This document shows positions 1 to 6,714 of a stretch of 64,000 nucleotides of DNA, in pieces. The stretch is from Caldifarciminota bacterium (GTDB taxonomy: Bacteria > Hydrothermota > Tepidihabitantia > B3-TA06). The stretch lies in the NCBI GenBank assembly GCA_016934635.1, contig JAFGSK010000003.1, positions 161,718-225,717 of the forward strand. The letters run 5' to 3'. Position numbers and translations under genes: made by a program. The stretch's first letter is position 1. Each line of letters begins with the position of its first letter. The notes beneath the pieces were generated by a model. The model did no database searches and had not been told where the DNA came from. It was given only the letters and a program-made list of their open reading frames with translations.

Positions 1-6
1 TGGGGT

Positions 7-37
7 CCCCATAAAAATAAGTAGTATTTTTATGGGG
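7..37. terminator. Perfect 13-bp inverted repeat, probable terminator
   Basis: Positions 7-19 and 25-37 are perfect inverted complements (CCCCATAAAAATA and TATTTTTATGGGG) around a 5-base loop. It lies just beyond the TAA at 43-45, so it probably ends the minus-strand operon 43-1106. A clear T-run after the stem is missing on the minus strand, so termination itself is inferred. Confidence 0.6.
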
Positions 38-42
38 CTTTA

Positions 43-180
43 TTACTTCGTATAAAGCCTGGCTTCGCCGTCTGCTACCTCAAGGGTACAGACAACATCA
101 AGGTAATAGGAATCGTATATGTCGGCAGGAGAGAGGAAGTCCTTCTGGGTCATATCGTCGATGAGAGCGAGCTTGGCACC
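43..180 (-). pseudogene. In-frame C-terminal continuation of the YiiX-like gene, cut off by a TAA
   Basis: Reading on past the TAA at 181-183 in the same frame gives 45 more sense codons that look like protein (for example the stretch IDDMTQKDFLSPADIYDS) and end at a second TAA at 43-45. YiiX-type enzymes usually continue beyond the catalytic Cys with a helix and a short strand, which is what this segment resembles. It is therefore the severed tail of the gene at 181-741. It could be a real nonsense mutation, an assembly error or readthrough; the sequence alone cannot decide. Confidence 0.65.
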
Positions 181-741
181 TTACCACCACGCTCCTGAGG
201 CCAACTCCGAACAGAACCACTCGTCCTTCTTGTGCAGCCAGTCGCGGTTCTGAAAGAGTGTCTGGAGATCCGGAGGAGTGCTCGGCAGGCCGTCGGCCCG
301 GAACAGGAATCCTATGTTCCCGCGCATGTCGTAATCTTTTCCTATCTGCTCCTCGGCAAACTTGATTACGTCCGAAGCTTCATTCATGGTTGCCGGCCAG
401 GTTTCGATTTTTTCCCGGTCCCGTTTATGATGCTTGGGACGCGCCCAGGTCAGGGTGACTTCCTTGCGGTCGAAGTACAGGGTCTGGAGGAAGTTGGACT
501 GTACGTGGGGAGAAGTTGCGTGTACGATCCGCCAGTTGTGATCGTAGACCAGGGCATGATGGTAGGGATTCTCGGTGACGAGCTGGATGATGAGGGTAAA
601 TACCCTTACTATACCGTCGGTCGGTCCTGCATCGAGGATGATGTCGCCTCGCTGGATCATCGCGGACTTTGAACCGAGGGAAATAGTCTCTTGCCAGTCG
701 TTGATCTCGGCAAGCTTCAAATCTTGCACCGAAGCCATCAT
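181..741 (-). CDS. YiiX/YebB-like permuted NlpC/P60 (papain-fold) hydrolase, truncated
   Basis: This is a 186-residue protein resembling the permuted papain-fold YiiX/poxvirus G6R group, hydrolases acting on peptide or lipid amide/thioester bonds. Seen: a GDIIL strand near the N-terminus, a YHHALVYD motif supplying the probable catalytic His, an IGKDYD motif, and WFCSELA supplying the probable catalytic Cys just before the stop. The start is the first ATG of an ATGATG pair at 741, behind GGAGA; it overlaps the TGA of the upstream gene (ATGA), implying translational coupling. There is no signal peptide. The protein ends a few residues after the catalytic Cys, and coding-like sequence continues in the same frame to 43, so the TAA at 181-183 looks premature. 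Substrate is unknown. Confidence 0.7.
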   Translation of the reverse strand: MMASVQDLKLAEINDWQETISLGSKSAMIQRGDIILDAGPTDGIVRVFTLIIQLVTENPYHHALVYDHNWRIVHATSPHVQSNFLQTLYFDRKEVTLTWARPKHHKRDREKIETWPATMNEASDVIKFAEEQIGKDYDMRGNIGFLFRADGLPSTPPDLQTLFQNRDWLHKKDEWFCSELASGAWW

Positions 742-1106
742 TTCTCCTTTTCCCTGATGTACGGTTTGGTGGAAACCTCGACACGGTGCATCCTTTTGTC
801 CCATAGCCCTTCCAGCTTGAATGGAAATTCCTCTCCGGGTTCGAGTGCCCGATCTGCAAGGTGGATGGTATCTCCGTCGATGTTCATGAGGTTATAACGG
901 TCTTTCAGGATTCCCAGATTGAGTTTGTTGCCATCTTTGTCAAAGAAGGAGACATCGAGCCTGAGTTGAGGAAGAACGCAGCCCAGATCGCCCCGGGCCC
1001 TGGCCGTACCTGTGAGGACAAAGTAATCACCTGCCTTCTCGAATTTAACGTCTGAAACGTTGCAGGCATCTCGGTCCCACGATTCACATAGTATTGCGGG
1101 ATTCAT
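738..1106 (-). CDS. FxLYD-like beta-sandwich protein of unknown function
   Basis: This 122-residue protein has no recognised enzymatic motif. Its pattern (alternating hydrophobic strands, a VSFFDKDGNKL segment, and a late LEPGEEFPF segment) resembles the FxLYD domain, an immunoglobulin-like sandwich in which 'FxDxDGxxL' is followed by 'LxPGExxPF'. No signal peptide is present. The start is ATG at 1106 behind GAGGAGG. It is the first gene of a two-gene operon, and its stop overlaps the start of the YiiX-like hydrolase. A partner or regulatory role to that hydrolase is only suggested by the overlap. Confidence 0.55.
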   Translation of the reverse strand: MNPAILCESWDRDACNVSDVKFEKAGDYFVLTGTARARGDLGCVLPQLRLDVSFFDKDGNKLNLGILKDRYNLMNIDGDTIHLADRALEPGEEFPFKLEGLWDKRMHRVEVSTKPYIREKEK

Positions 1107-1136
1107 ATAGCCTCCTCGATTTATGACATTCTAAGG

Positions 1137-1164
1137 ATCATATCCTTAAACACTAGATTGACAA
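1137..1164 (-). promoter_or_regulatory. Sigma-70-type promoter of the FxLYD/YiiX operon
   Basis: TTGTCA (1159-1164) and TATGAT (1137-1142) on the minus strand are 16 bases apart, followed by a short leader with GAGGAGG before the ATG at 1106. Confidence 0.65.
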
Positions 1165-1177
1165 GTTTCCTTTGGTT

Positions 1178-1732
1178 TTAATGACCTCGGGGTATGCTGT
1201 CTTGTTCCAGAGCCTGGAGTCTTTCTTTCAATAGTTCCCGGTCGTCGGAAAACGTTACGTGTTCGTACAACTTGTATGTGTTTTCCGGGTCTACTATGTG
1301 AGGATACATCGAAACGATGGCCTCGACCATATCACCGCCGAAAGGAACCTTATCTACGATCTCACCGATTTGATCGACCGTAAACCAGTTTGAACGTGCA
1401 AATTCCTCAATCATGGCGACCTTTGCGTCGCTGAAACCGGCACCCTCTAGGGCGGCAAGGAATTTGTCCAGGTCTTCAGTACGGATGGATTCAGGAATGC
1501 TGTCTTCTACTATCAGTTTTCTCATCCGTTCGGCAGCTTCGTAGAATTCGTCGATCCGTTCGGTTATCTTTCTGCGTAGTTCTCTGTTCTGAACTTCCAG
1601 CATCAATTTCATCAGCACGTCCGCTGATTCCTCGAGGTGAGAGATTTCCCTTAACAGGGCTTTCGAATTGTCGTTTGCAGCCAAGGGTCCACCAAGAAAA
1701 ACAACTAAAATAAAGGCAGCTTTGAGGTTCAA
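1178..1732 (-). CDS. Secreted DUF4476-domain protein
   Basis: The 184-residue protein has a signal peptide (residues 1-18, hydrophobic core then PLAAND), a charged helical middle (about 25-80), and a C-terminal region (about 95-170) that matches the DUF4476 pattern: FSDAKVAMIEEFA, then FTVDQIGEIV, FGGDMVEAIVSMYPHIVD and a final NTYKLY. DUF4476 proteins are exported and of unknown function, and are frequent in Bacteroidetes-like envelopes. The start is TTG at 1732, chosen because AAGGAGGAACG lies directly before it and the signal peptide follows. It is divergent from the gene at 1821, and the two promoters overlap in their -35 regions. Confidence 0.75.
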   Translation of the reverse strand: MNLKAAFILVVFLGGPLAANDNSKALLREISHLEESADVLMKLMLEVQNRELRRKITERIDEFYEAAERMRKLIVEDSIPESIRTEDLDKFLAALEGAGFSDAKVAMIEEFARSNWFTVDQIGEIVDKVPFGGDMVEAIVSMYPHIVDPENTYKLYEHVTFSDDRELLKERLQALEQDSIPRGH

Positions 1733-1756
1733 CGTTCCTCCTTTGTATGTTAGCGT

Positions 1757-1784
1757 AGTGTAAAAGGACTTTAGCGCTTGTCAA
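1757..1784 (-). promoter_or_regulatory. Promoter of the DUF4476 gene
   Basis: On the minus strand TTGACA (1779-1784) and TACACT (1757-1762) are separated by 16 bases. Its -35 lies 3 bases from the -35 of the divergent promoter at 1788-1815, so polymerases at the two sites should compete. Confidence 0.75.
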
Positions 1785-1787
1785 GGC

Positions 1788-1815
1788 TTGACTTCCTTCG
1801 GCGCACGATTATTAT
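1788..1815 (+). promoter_or_regulatory. Promoter placed for leaderless transcription
   Basis: TTGACT (1788-1793) and TATTAT (1810-1815) have a 16-base spacer. Only five bases (GGGTT) separate the -10 from the ATG at 1821, so transcription should begin at the start codon itself. No Shine-Dalgarno sequence is present. Confidence 0.75.
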
Positions 1816-1820
1816 GGGTT

Positions 1821-2393
1821 ATGAAACGAGTTATCTCAATCCTGGTTCTGGGCATCGCGATTCTTCTCGCTCAGGACCTGGATACTGAAAAAGAGGGGGC
1901 AGGCGGTGTTGTAGTTGGAGAAGGTTTCATGATTGCCCTGGGCGCGCCTCCAGGATGGATATTCGAGACCAAACTGGCAGTTGCTATGGGTTCCAGGGTG
2001 GTAATCTATCCTGCGGATGAAGATCTGGGCACCACACCGGTTATGATTCACGCCAATGCGTTTCCTCTTGATGGACTTTCCCTAGAAGCCTGGCTGGCAC
2101 AGGACATCTCAAGTCTTGAAGATGAATACCCGGGTATAAAGATTACAGTCTATCCTGATCTAGTAACCGCCGACAGCCTGACTGCGGTTGTCAGGGGTTT
2201 TGATCCGGCTGAAAGCGACTATCCGCTTATCGAACGCATCGCCTATATCCGTATCGGAAAACACGTTGCTATAATCTCCTTGTCCGCCGAGACAAAGGAA
2301 GCCTGCGAAGATGCGATCGATGAGTTCGAGTACGTGGTTGCGGGATTCAGCGATTTTAAGAAGACGCTGAATCAGGCGGAACAGGAAAATTGA
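1821..2393 (+). CDS. Exported protein of unknown function
   Basis: This 190-residue protein has a basic N-terminus (MKRV) and a hydrophobic segment to about residue 18, consistent with a signal peptide. The mature part is a mixed alpha/beta domain reminiscent of small periplasmic proteins that hold a ligand or bind a membrane enzyme, but no family was recognised. An upstream in-frame GTG/ATG option near 1788 is rejected because it would lie inside the -35 element. The ATG at 1821 lies five bases after a TATTAT -10 box, predicting a leaderless mRNA. The gene at 2415 follows after 21 bases and is probably cotranscribed. Confidence 0.6.
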   Translation: MKRVISILVLGIAILLAQDLDTEKEGAGGVVVGEGFMIALGAPPGWIFETKLAVAMGSRVVIYPADEDLGTTPVMIHANAFPLDGLSLEAWLAQDISSLEDEYPGIKITVYPDLVTADSLTAVVRGFDPAESDYPLIERIAYIRIGKHVAIISLSAETKEACEDAIDEFEYVVAGFSDFKKTLNQAEQEN

Positions 2394-2414
2394 GCGCCGC
2401 TTCAGGAGTATTGG

Positions 2415-2825
2415 GTGAAGGTTGTCCGTCTCAGAGCGAATGAATACTTTAGTTCGACTCGTGTTCAGGTTTCCAAAACCAGCGCTAAAACGATTTTAAC
2501 CTGTCCAGGATGTTCACGAACACATGTCTTGAGGAGTCGCGATTTGAAGAAAGCGCATCTTGCACTCAATCAAACGAGTATCCTGGAGGACGATATAAGA
2601 CAACTCTTCAATCTGGCCTTCCCTATCCAGAAGATAGTAACGAACGTTCTTGGCAAAAGGATGTCTATCTATCTGGAGTATGCGCTTGACATGTACTGTA
2701 AGCAGTGCCGCCTGCCTCTAAGGGTACTCTTCGCGATAATAGAGGGGCACGACGACAGCCTCTTCTACCTGGTTAAGGCAATACTTGCTATCGAGGAAGA
2801 AGGGCGAATCATCAAAGATCCCTAA
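2415..2825 (+). CDS. Small zinc-ribbon-like protein of unknown function
   Basis: The 136-residue cytosolic protein has a CPGC pair near residue 30 and a CKQC pair near residue 95, the two knuckles expected of a split zinc ribbon, separated by a helical segment. No catalytic motif was seen. The start is GTG at 2415, preceded by CAGGAG at good spacing. It is probably the second gene of the transcript that starts at 1821. DNA-, RNA- or protein-binding roles are all possible. Confidence 0.55.
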   Translation: MKVVRLRANEYFSSTRVQVSKTSAKTILTCPGCSRTHVLRSRDLKKAHLALNQTSILEDDIRQLFNLAFPIQKIVTNVLGKRMSIYLEYALDMYCKQCRLPLRVLFAIIEGHDDSLFYLVKAILAIEEEGRIIKDP

Positions 2826-2956
2826 CCTTAAACCTGAAATTATTGAAAGACATATATCAGGTGTGATTTAGATGCAATGGGGATGATGATGGGAACGAGA
2901 TATTTCCGGTTACGATATGTACCATAGGTGATTCGAGCGCGCACTTGAGGTGCGAA

Positions 2957-3562
2957 CTATCGCAGGAAGATGAGGAACATTACGAATAGTACCGCCGTTC
3001 CAAGGATTGCAGAGGTTAAGGCTCTGAGCCATTTCGCCTCGTACACCTTGTGTACTGCAATGAAAAAAAGCGCACCCATCCACACCGCAGGTACTGTCAG
3101 GCGAATGACCTCTAACCAATCCGGCCAGGGGGGAAATCCCCAGGGACCGAGGAAAGGAGCCACAAAGGTCTCAGGAATCAAGGCGAAGATGAACCAGGGT
3201 ATCACGATCGCCTGACCGATGTGTCCCAGAATGTCGCTGTATTTACGTTTCCTGTAAAAGATGCGGTTCCAGAGATGTACAATTACTGCCACCAGAAACC
3301 AACATGCAATTCCCCAAGGGACTGTATAGAAGGTCTGCCACAGGTAGTAAGATTGGTCAGGTATGGGAAGAATCGCTTGAAATGCGGGTTTGAATCCGGT
3401 CAGCCACAGAATGAGTGCGGTAATTGAGTAAAGAAAAGAGAAGACGAGGACTGACCAGAAACCGATCCAGGCCTTGTTTTTTTCATATAAGAGGTCCTCT
3501 GCAGCCTCACTCGGCTTCGCAATCCATCGCCAAGCATAAGTGAATATCTTTGCTAACATCAT
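2957..3562 (-). CDS. Yip1-family polytopic membrane protein
   Basis: This 201-residue protein has about five hydrophobic segments (near 32-55, 85-105, 115-135, 150-172 and 182-200), in the arrangement of bacterial YIP1-domain proteins. The N-terminal WRWIAKPSEAAEDL motif is typical of the soluble lead-in (the 'P..ff' region) of that family. Function in bacteria is unknown. The start is the first ATG of ATGATG at 3562, behind AAAGGAGATAA. It is a single-gene unit with its own promoter, convergent with the zinc-ribbon gene. Confidence 0.65.
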   Translation of the reverse strand: MMLAKIFTYAWRWIAKPSEAAEDLLYEKNKAWIGFWSVLVFSFLYSITALILWLTGFKPAFQAILPIPDQSYYLWQTFYTVPWGIACWFLVAVIVHLWNRIFYRKRKYSDILGHIGQAIVIPWFIFALIPETFVAPFLGPWGFPPWPDWLEVIRLTVPAVWMGALFFIAVHKVYEAKWLRALTSAILGTAVLFVMFLIFLR

Positions 3563-3580
3563 TTATCTCCTTTAGGTTCC

Positions 3581-3608
3581 AGTATAAGGATAAATCCTGC
3601 CGATTCAA
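3581..3608 (-). promoter_or_regulatory. Promoter of the Yip1-like gene
   Basis: TTGAAT (3603-3608) and TATACT (3581-3586) on the minus strand have a 16-base spacer and a short leader with AAAGGAG. Confidence 0.6.
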
Positions 3609-3707
3609 TACCCTAAGGATATAGATTAGGTAATTGAACCTTGTTGTTTTTCCTTGCCTGGGAATCCCAAAAGGAGAGTTTACAGTGAATCGGCTCCGCG
3701 TCAGGGT

Positions 3708-4436
3708 TCATGTACAGTGGATCAGGAAAGCCTTTTTCGCAAGCTTGGAAAGTTTCCGGGCGCTTTGTATCGAAAGGTGTACGCGTTCCTCTATCTCTTC
3801 TCCTGGTTCCTTGAGGGTTGCTTCGATTAAAAGAAGGTCGGCTCCTTCGATGTGTTGTTCGAGAGCGGAGGCAAGGCCGCAGTCACCGGTGTATACTACT
3901 TTTTCACCGCTATATGCAAGCTTGTAACCCATAGCAGGTTTCGGCTTTCCGATTCCGCCTTTCCGGGTGCTTCCGCAGTGAATCACCGGAAAAGGCTCTA
4001 TCCTTATTCCTGCAATGTTCAATTCTTCTCCTCCCGATACCTTTTTTTGAACCATCCTGAACGGGATTGAATCAGGATAGGTTTTCGCGAATCCTGAGAT
4101 CAATATCTCGTCTGCCAGTGATCCTTTGGGAGAAACTATCTCAAGATCGTCATCACAGCCAATCATCCTGAGATACCCGAGAAGTGTATGAAGTCCTCCA
4201 ACATGATCGAAGTGGTCGTGGGAGATTAGTATCCCCGAAGGTTTTTTTATAAACGGGTAGTGCTTCTTTTGTTTTAATGCTTTTTGAACAAGATCACGCG
4301 TGCAGCCGTCACCGCAATCCAGGAGAAGATATGAACCGTGCTCAATGTTTACGAGGATAACAGTCGAAAGACCGGCACGGGAAAAAAGTACTTCAACATT
4401 CCATCCCCTCCCTTTCCAGATCATTTCAACGCCCAC
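3708..4436 (-). CDS. Metallo-beta-lactamase-fold hydrolase, RNase Z-like
   Basis: The 242-residue enzyme carries the HxHxDH signature HDHFDH (residues 73-78), a later metal-ligand His in FPVIHCGSTRKGGIG and an Asp in VVYTGDCG, the ligand order of the RNase Z/phosphonate-hydrolase branch. The substrate could be tRNA 3' ends or a phosphodiester; an exosite arm was not seen, so tRNA processing is not claimed. The start is GTG at 4436 behind AAGGAGATGTT. The protein ends at LIHCT, where relatives usually carry a slightly longer 'LTHFSPRY'-type tail, so it may be C-terminally clipped. Confidence 0.75.
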   Translation of the reverse strand: MGVEMIWKGRGWNVEVLFSRAGLSTVILVNIEHGSYLLLDCGDGCTRDLVQKALKQKKHYPFIKKPSGILISHDHFDHVGGLHTLLGYLRMIGCDDDLEIVSPKGSLADEILISGFAKTYPDSIPFRMVQKKVSGGEELNIAGIRIEPFPVIHCGSTRKGGIGKPKPAMGYKLAYSGEKVVYTGDCGLASALEQHIEGADLLLIEATLKEPGEEIEERVHLSIQSARKLSKLAKKAFLIHCT

Positions 4437-4470
4437 AACATCTCCTTTCAGGGTTTTTGTTCAGGTTTGG

Positions 4471-4498
4471 ATTATAGAAGAAGACAAGTAGAAAGCAA
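4471..4498 (-). promoter_or_regulatory. Promoter of the RNase Z-like gene
   Basis: TTGCTT (4493-4498) and TATAAT (4471-4476) on the minus strand are 16 bases apart. Confidence 0.6.
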
Positions 4499-4515
4499 GC
4501 AAACGAGTTGGGCAT

Positions 4516-4544
4516 GAAAAAATTGGGGGCCGTGCACGGCCCCC
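4516..4544 (-). terminator. Rho-independent terminator of the propeller lipoprotein gene
   Basis: A perfect self-complementary GC stem GGGGGCCGTGCACGGCCCCC spans 4525-4544 and on the minus strand is followed by AATTTTTT. It lies about 30 bases after the stop codon at 4573. Confidence 0.85.
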
Positions 4545-4572
4545 ATCCATTTTGTTTATCGAGAACGGTTCG

Positions 4573-6513
4573 TTAAGGGCCACCTACCCTTGAGGTGTTA
4601 CGAAGATCGTGCGAAAACTTCGGCCAGGGGGAGGATGCAAGTCCATATGAATCACTCTTGATCGCGTAGAAGGTTTTGTCTGTAGAGCCGATTAGGATTG
4701 TTCCATCGTTTCTGATGGTTGGTGACGTTCCGATGATGTTGTCTGTTTCGAACTTCCACTTTAATGTGCCGTCTGAACGTATCGCATAGAGATAGTGATC
4801 AAAGGATGCCATGTATATAGTACCGTCTGAACCAACCGCAGGGGTAGATCTGACACGATGATCGGTTAGAAATCTCCATTTCAAGGATCCGTCAGGTTTA
4901 ATCGCATACAGATAGAAATCATCTGACCCAACGTAAATTGTACCGTCCGGTCCTATTGCTGGCGATGAGTGGATTCTACCGTCGGTTTTGTACTCCCATA
5001 TTACAGAGCCGTCGGCAGGATCTAATGCGTAAAGCTTCTCGTCGTATGAACCGCAGTAGACCGTTCCGTCTGATGCTATGGCAGGAGACGAGATGACCCA
5101 TCCCCCTGTCTTATACGACCATATTATTTCCCCTGAATCGGGTTCCAGCGCGTAGATATTTTCATCTTCAGAACCGAAGAAGATAGTACCGTCCGTTCCG
5201 ATAGCAGGAGAAGATGTTATCTGGTTACCAACCAGAGTCCTCCAAATCCTCTTTCCGGTGGAGTCTATAGCATATAGGTAGCCGTCGCTTGTGCCGAAGT
5301 ATATGTTGACGTCTGCATCTAATGCAGGAGAGCAGGAGATGGCTCCGTCGGCAGGATACTTCCAACGCAGACCCCCGGAAGGTGGTAGGGCATAAAGATA
5401 CTCATCGCCTGAACCGAAGTATATCACCCCGGCCGGATCAACCGCAGGGGAGGAGTTGATTGCGAGTCCTTCGGTATCAAAGGTCCATTTCAAGGATCCA
5501 TCCGGATTAAGGGCATAGAGGTTTTTGTCATCGGAGCCGAAGTAGATCGTTCCATCCGGACCTATCGCAGCCGAGGAGTTTATCTGCTCAACGGTTTCGT
5601 GAGACCACACCACGATACCTAATTCTTCCAGGGTGGCGTTTACCGTTGCGGTTTGATCCTTCTGGACCGTAACCGTAGTATCAAAATCACCGTACCCTTC
5701 GAACCGTAGCGATACGGTGTAGTCTCCGGGCAGTAATTGTTCGAGCAGTCCAGGGGTTTTCTTGCCGGTTGTTGAATCGTTTAGGAGAATGTCTGCGCCT
5801 GAAGGTGTGGAATTGACCTGTATCTTGCCGTAGCTGGGGGTGGCTGAAATCTGAACATTGAGTACCGGAGACCAGTTTGAGGGTACTTCGTATGTATCGC
5901 GAGCCTTGTATTTGACTTCGTAGGTTCCGGTATCGGTGTAGGTTTTTTCCATACTAACCGTATCTCCACTGGGAACAAAAGAACTCCACTCGGATTTTAT
6001 TCCGTCTCCCCAGTCGAATTGAATCGAAATGCTGTCTCCGTCAGGGTCCACTGCCGAGGCTTTAAAATCCAGGGCCTGGTTGATCAAACCCGCACTAGGA
6101 CCCTTAGGTGGGTCGGTGGGATTATCAGGTGGATTGCTGGGTTGATCCACGGTTACAATTATGAGTTCGGATTCTCCCTCGTTATCCGAGGGATCAATCG
6201 CAGTTGCCTTGATCTGGACACTACTTCCGTCTTCGAAATCGAGTGTATACCACTCATAATCTGCAGGAACTTCGGTAAAGGTATCTACTTCTTTGTCGTC
6301 TATAATAAGGGTTACACTGACGACCGAATCGTCGTCAGTAGCGTCCACGGTTATGGTTACAGACCCGGCTACGGTTTCTCCGTTGCTTACCCCGGATATT
6401 GTGATCTCTGGTGGGGTGTTGTCTTTGTTACACGAAAGGGCCAGAAAACCTAACGTCAGGGAAATTGCGCCAATGGCCAACCCGCGCAGAACACCTTTTC
6501 TTTCTTTTTTCAT
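4573..6513 (-). CDS. Lipoprotein with Ig-like, PKD, PEGA and PQQ-type beta-propeller domains
   Basis: This 646-residue surface or periplasmic lipoprotein has a lipobox LALSC near residue 28. In order follow an Ig-like domain (about 35-120, 'NTPPEITIS...'), a proline-rich linker, a PKD-like domain containing WGDG (about 155-225), a PEGA domain (about 230-300, 'NSTPSGADI'), and a propeller of about eight repeats of the form SSPAIGPDGTIYFGSxDxxLYAL, ending in WPKFSHDLRNTSR. Such proteins tabulate nothing obvious enzymatically; binding or scaffolding is likely. The start is ATG at 6513, behind GAGAGGAGCG; a further upstream ATG at 6585 is rejected because it would put the signal sequence inside the protein. 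A strong terminator follows. Confidence 0.8.
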   Translation of the reverse strand: MKKERKGVLRGLAIGAISLTLGFLALSCNKDNTPPEITISGVSNGETVAGSVTITVDATDDDSVVSVTLIIDDKEVDTFTEVPADYEWYTLDFEDGSSVQIKATAIDPSDNEGESELIIVTVDQPSNPPDNPTDPPKGPSAGLINQALDFKASAVDPDGDSISIQFDWGDGIKSEWSSFVPSGDTVSMEKTYTDTGTYEVKYKARDTYEVPSNWSPVLNVQISATPSYGKIQVNSTPSGADILLNDSTTGKKTPGLLEQLLPGDYTVSLRFEGYGDFDTTVTVQKDQTATVNATLEELGIVVWSHETVEQINSSAAIGPDGTIYFGSDDKNLYALNPDGSLKWTFDTEGLAINSSPAVDPAGVIYFGSGDEYLYALPPSGGLRWKYPADGAISCSPALDADVNIYFGTSDGYLYAIDSTGKRIWRTLVGNQITSSPAIGTDGTIFFGSEDENIYALEPDSGEIIWSYKTGGWVISSPAIASDGTVYCGSYDEKLYALDPADGSVIWEYKTDGRIHSSPAIGPDGTIYVGSDDFYLYAIKPDGSLKWRFLTDHRVRSTPAVGSDGTIYMASFDHYLYAIRSDGTLKWKFETDNIIGTSPTIRNDGTILIGSTDKTFYAIKSDSYGLASSPWPKFSHDLRNTSRVGGP

Positions 6514-6588
6514 AATCACGCTCCTCTCTGGTTGATTGCTCAGTCGCAATCTTCTGCAAAATTGGATAGAATACTTCTTATCCATTAC

Positions 6589-6616
6589 ATGTTACCGGAG
6601 ATTTTACTGAAGTCAA
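6589..6616 (-). promoter_or_regulatory. Promoter of the propeller lipoprotein gene
   Basis: TTGACT (6611-6616) and TAACAT (6589-6594) on the minus strand have a 16-base spacer. The same TAACAT -10 variant precedes parA. Confidence 0.65.
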
Positions 6617-6714
6617 GTCCTTGAAACCCTGTGAGCGGCAATCTATCTCGCGGCGATTAACCAACACAGATTACTGAACTATTCGCAAGGAGACATTGAT
6701 TAACAAGCATCCTT

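Noticed and set aside
3611..3708. Possible frameshifted continuation of the RNase Z-like gene
   Set aside because: The ATG next to its stop opens a short frame with no family match; the C-terminal tail cannot be linked to it with confidence.
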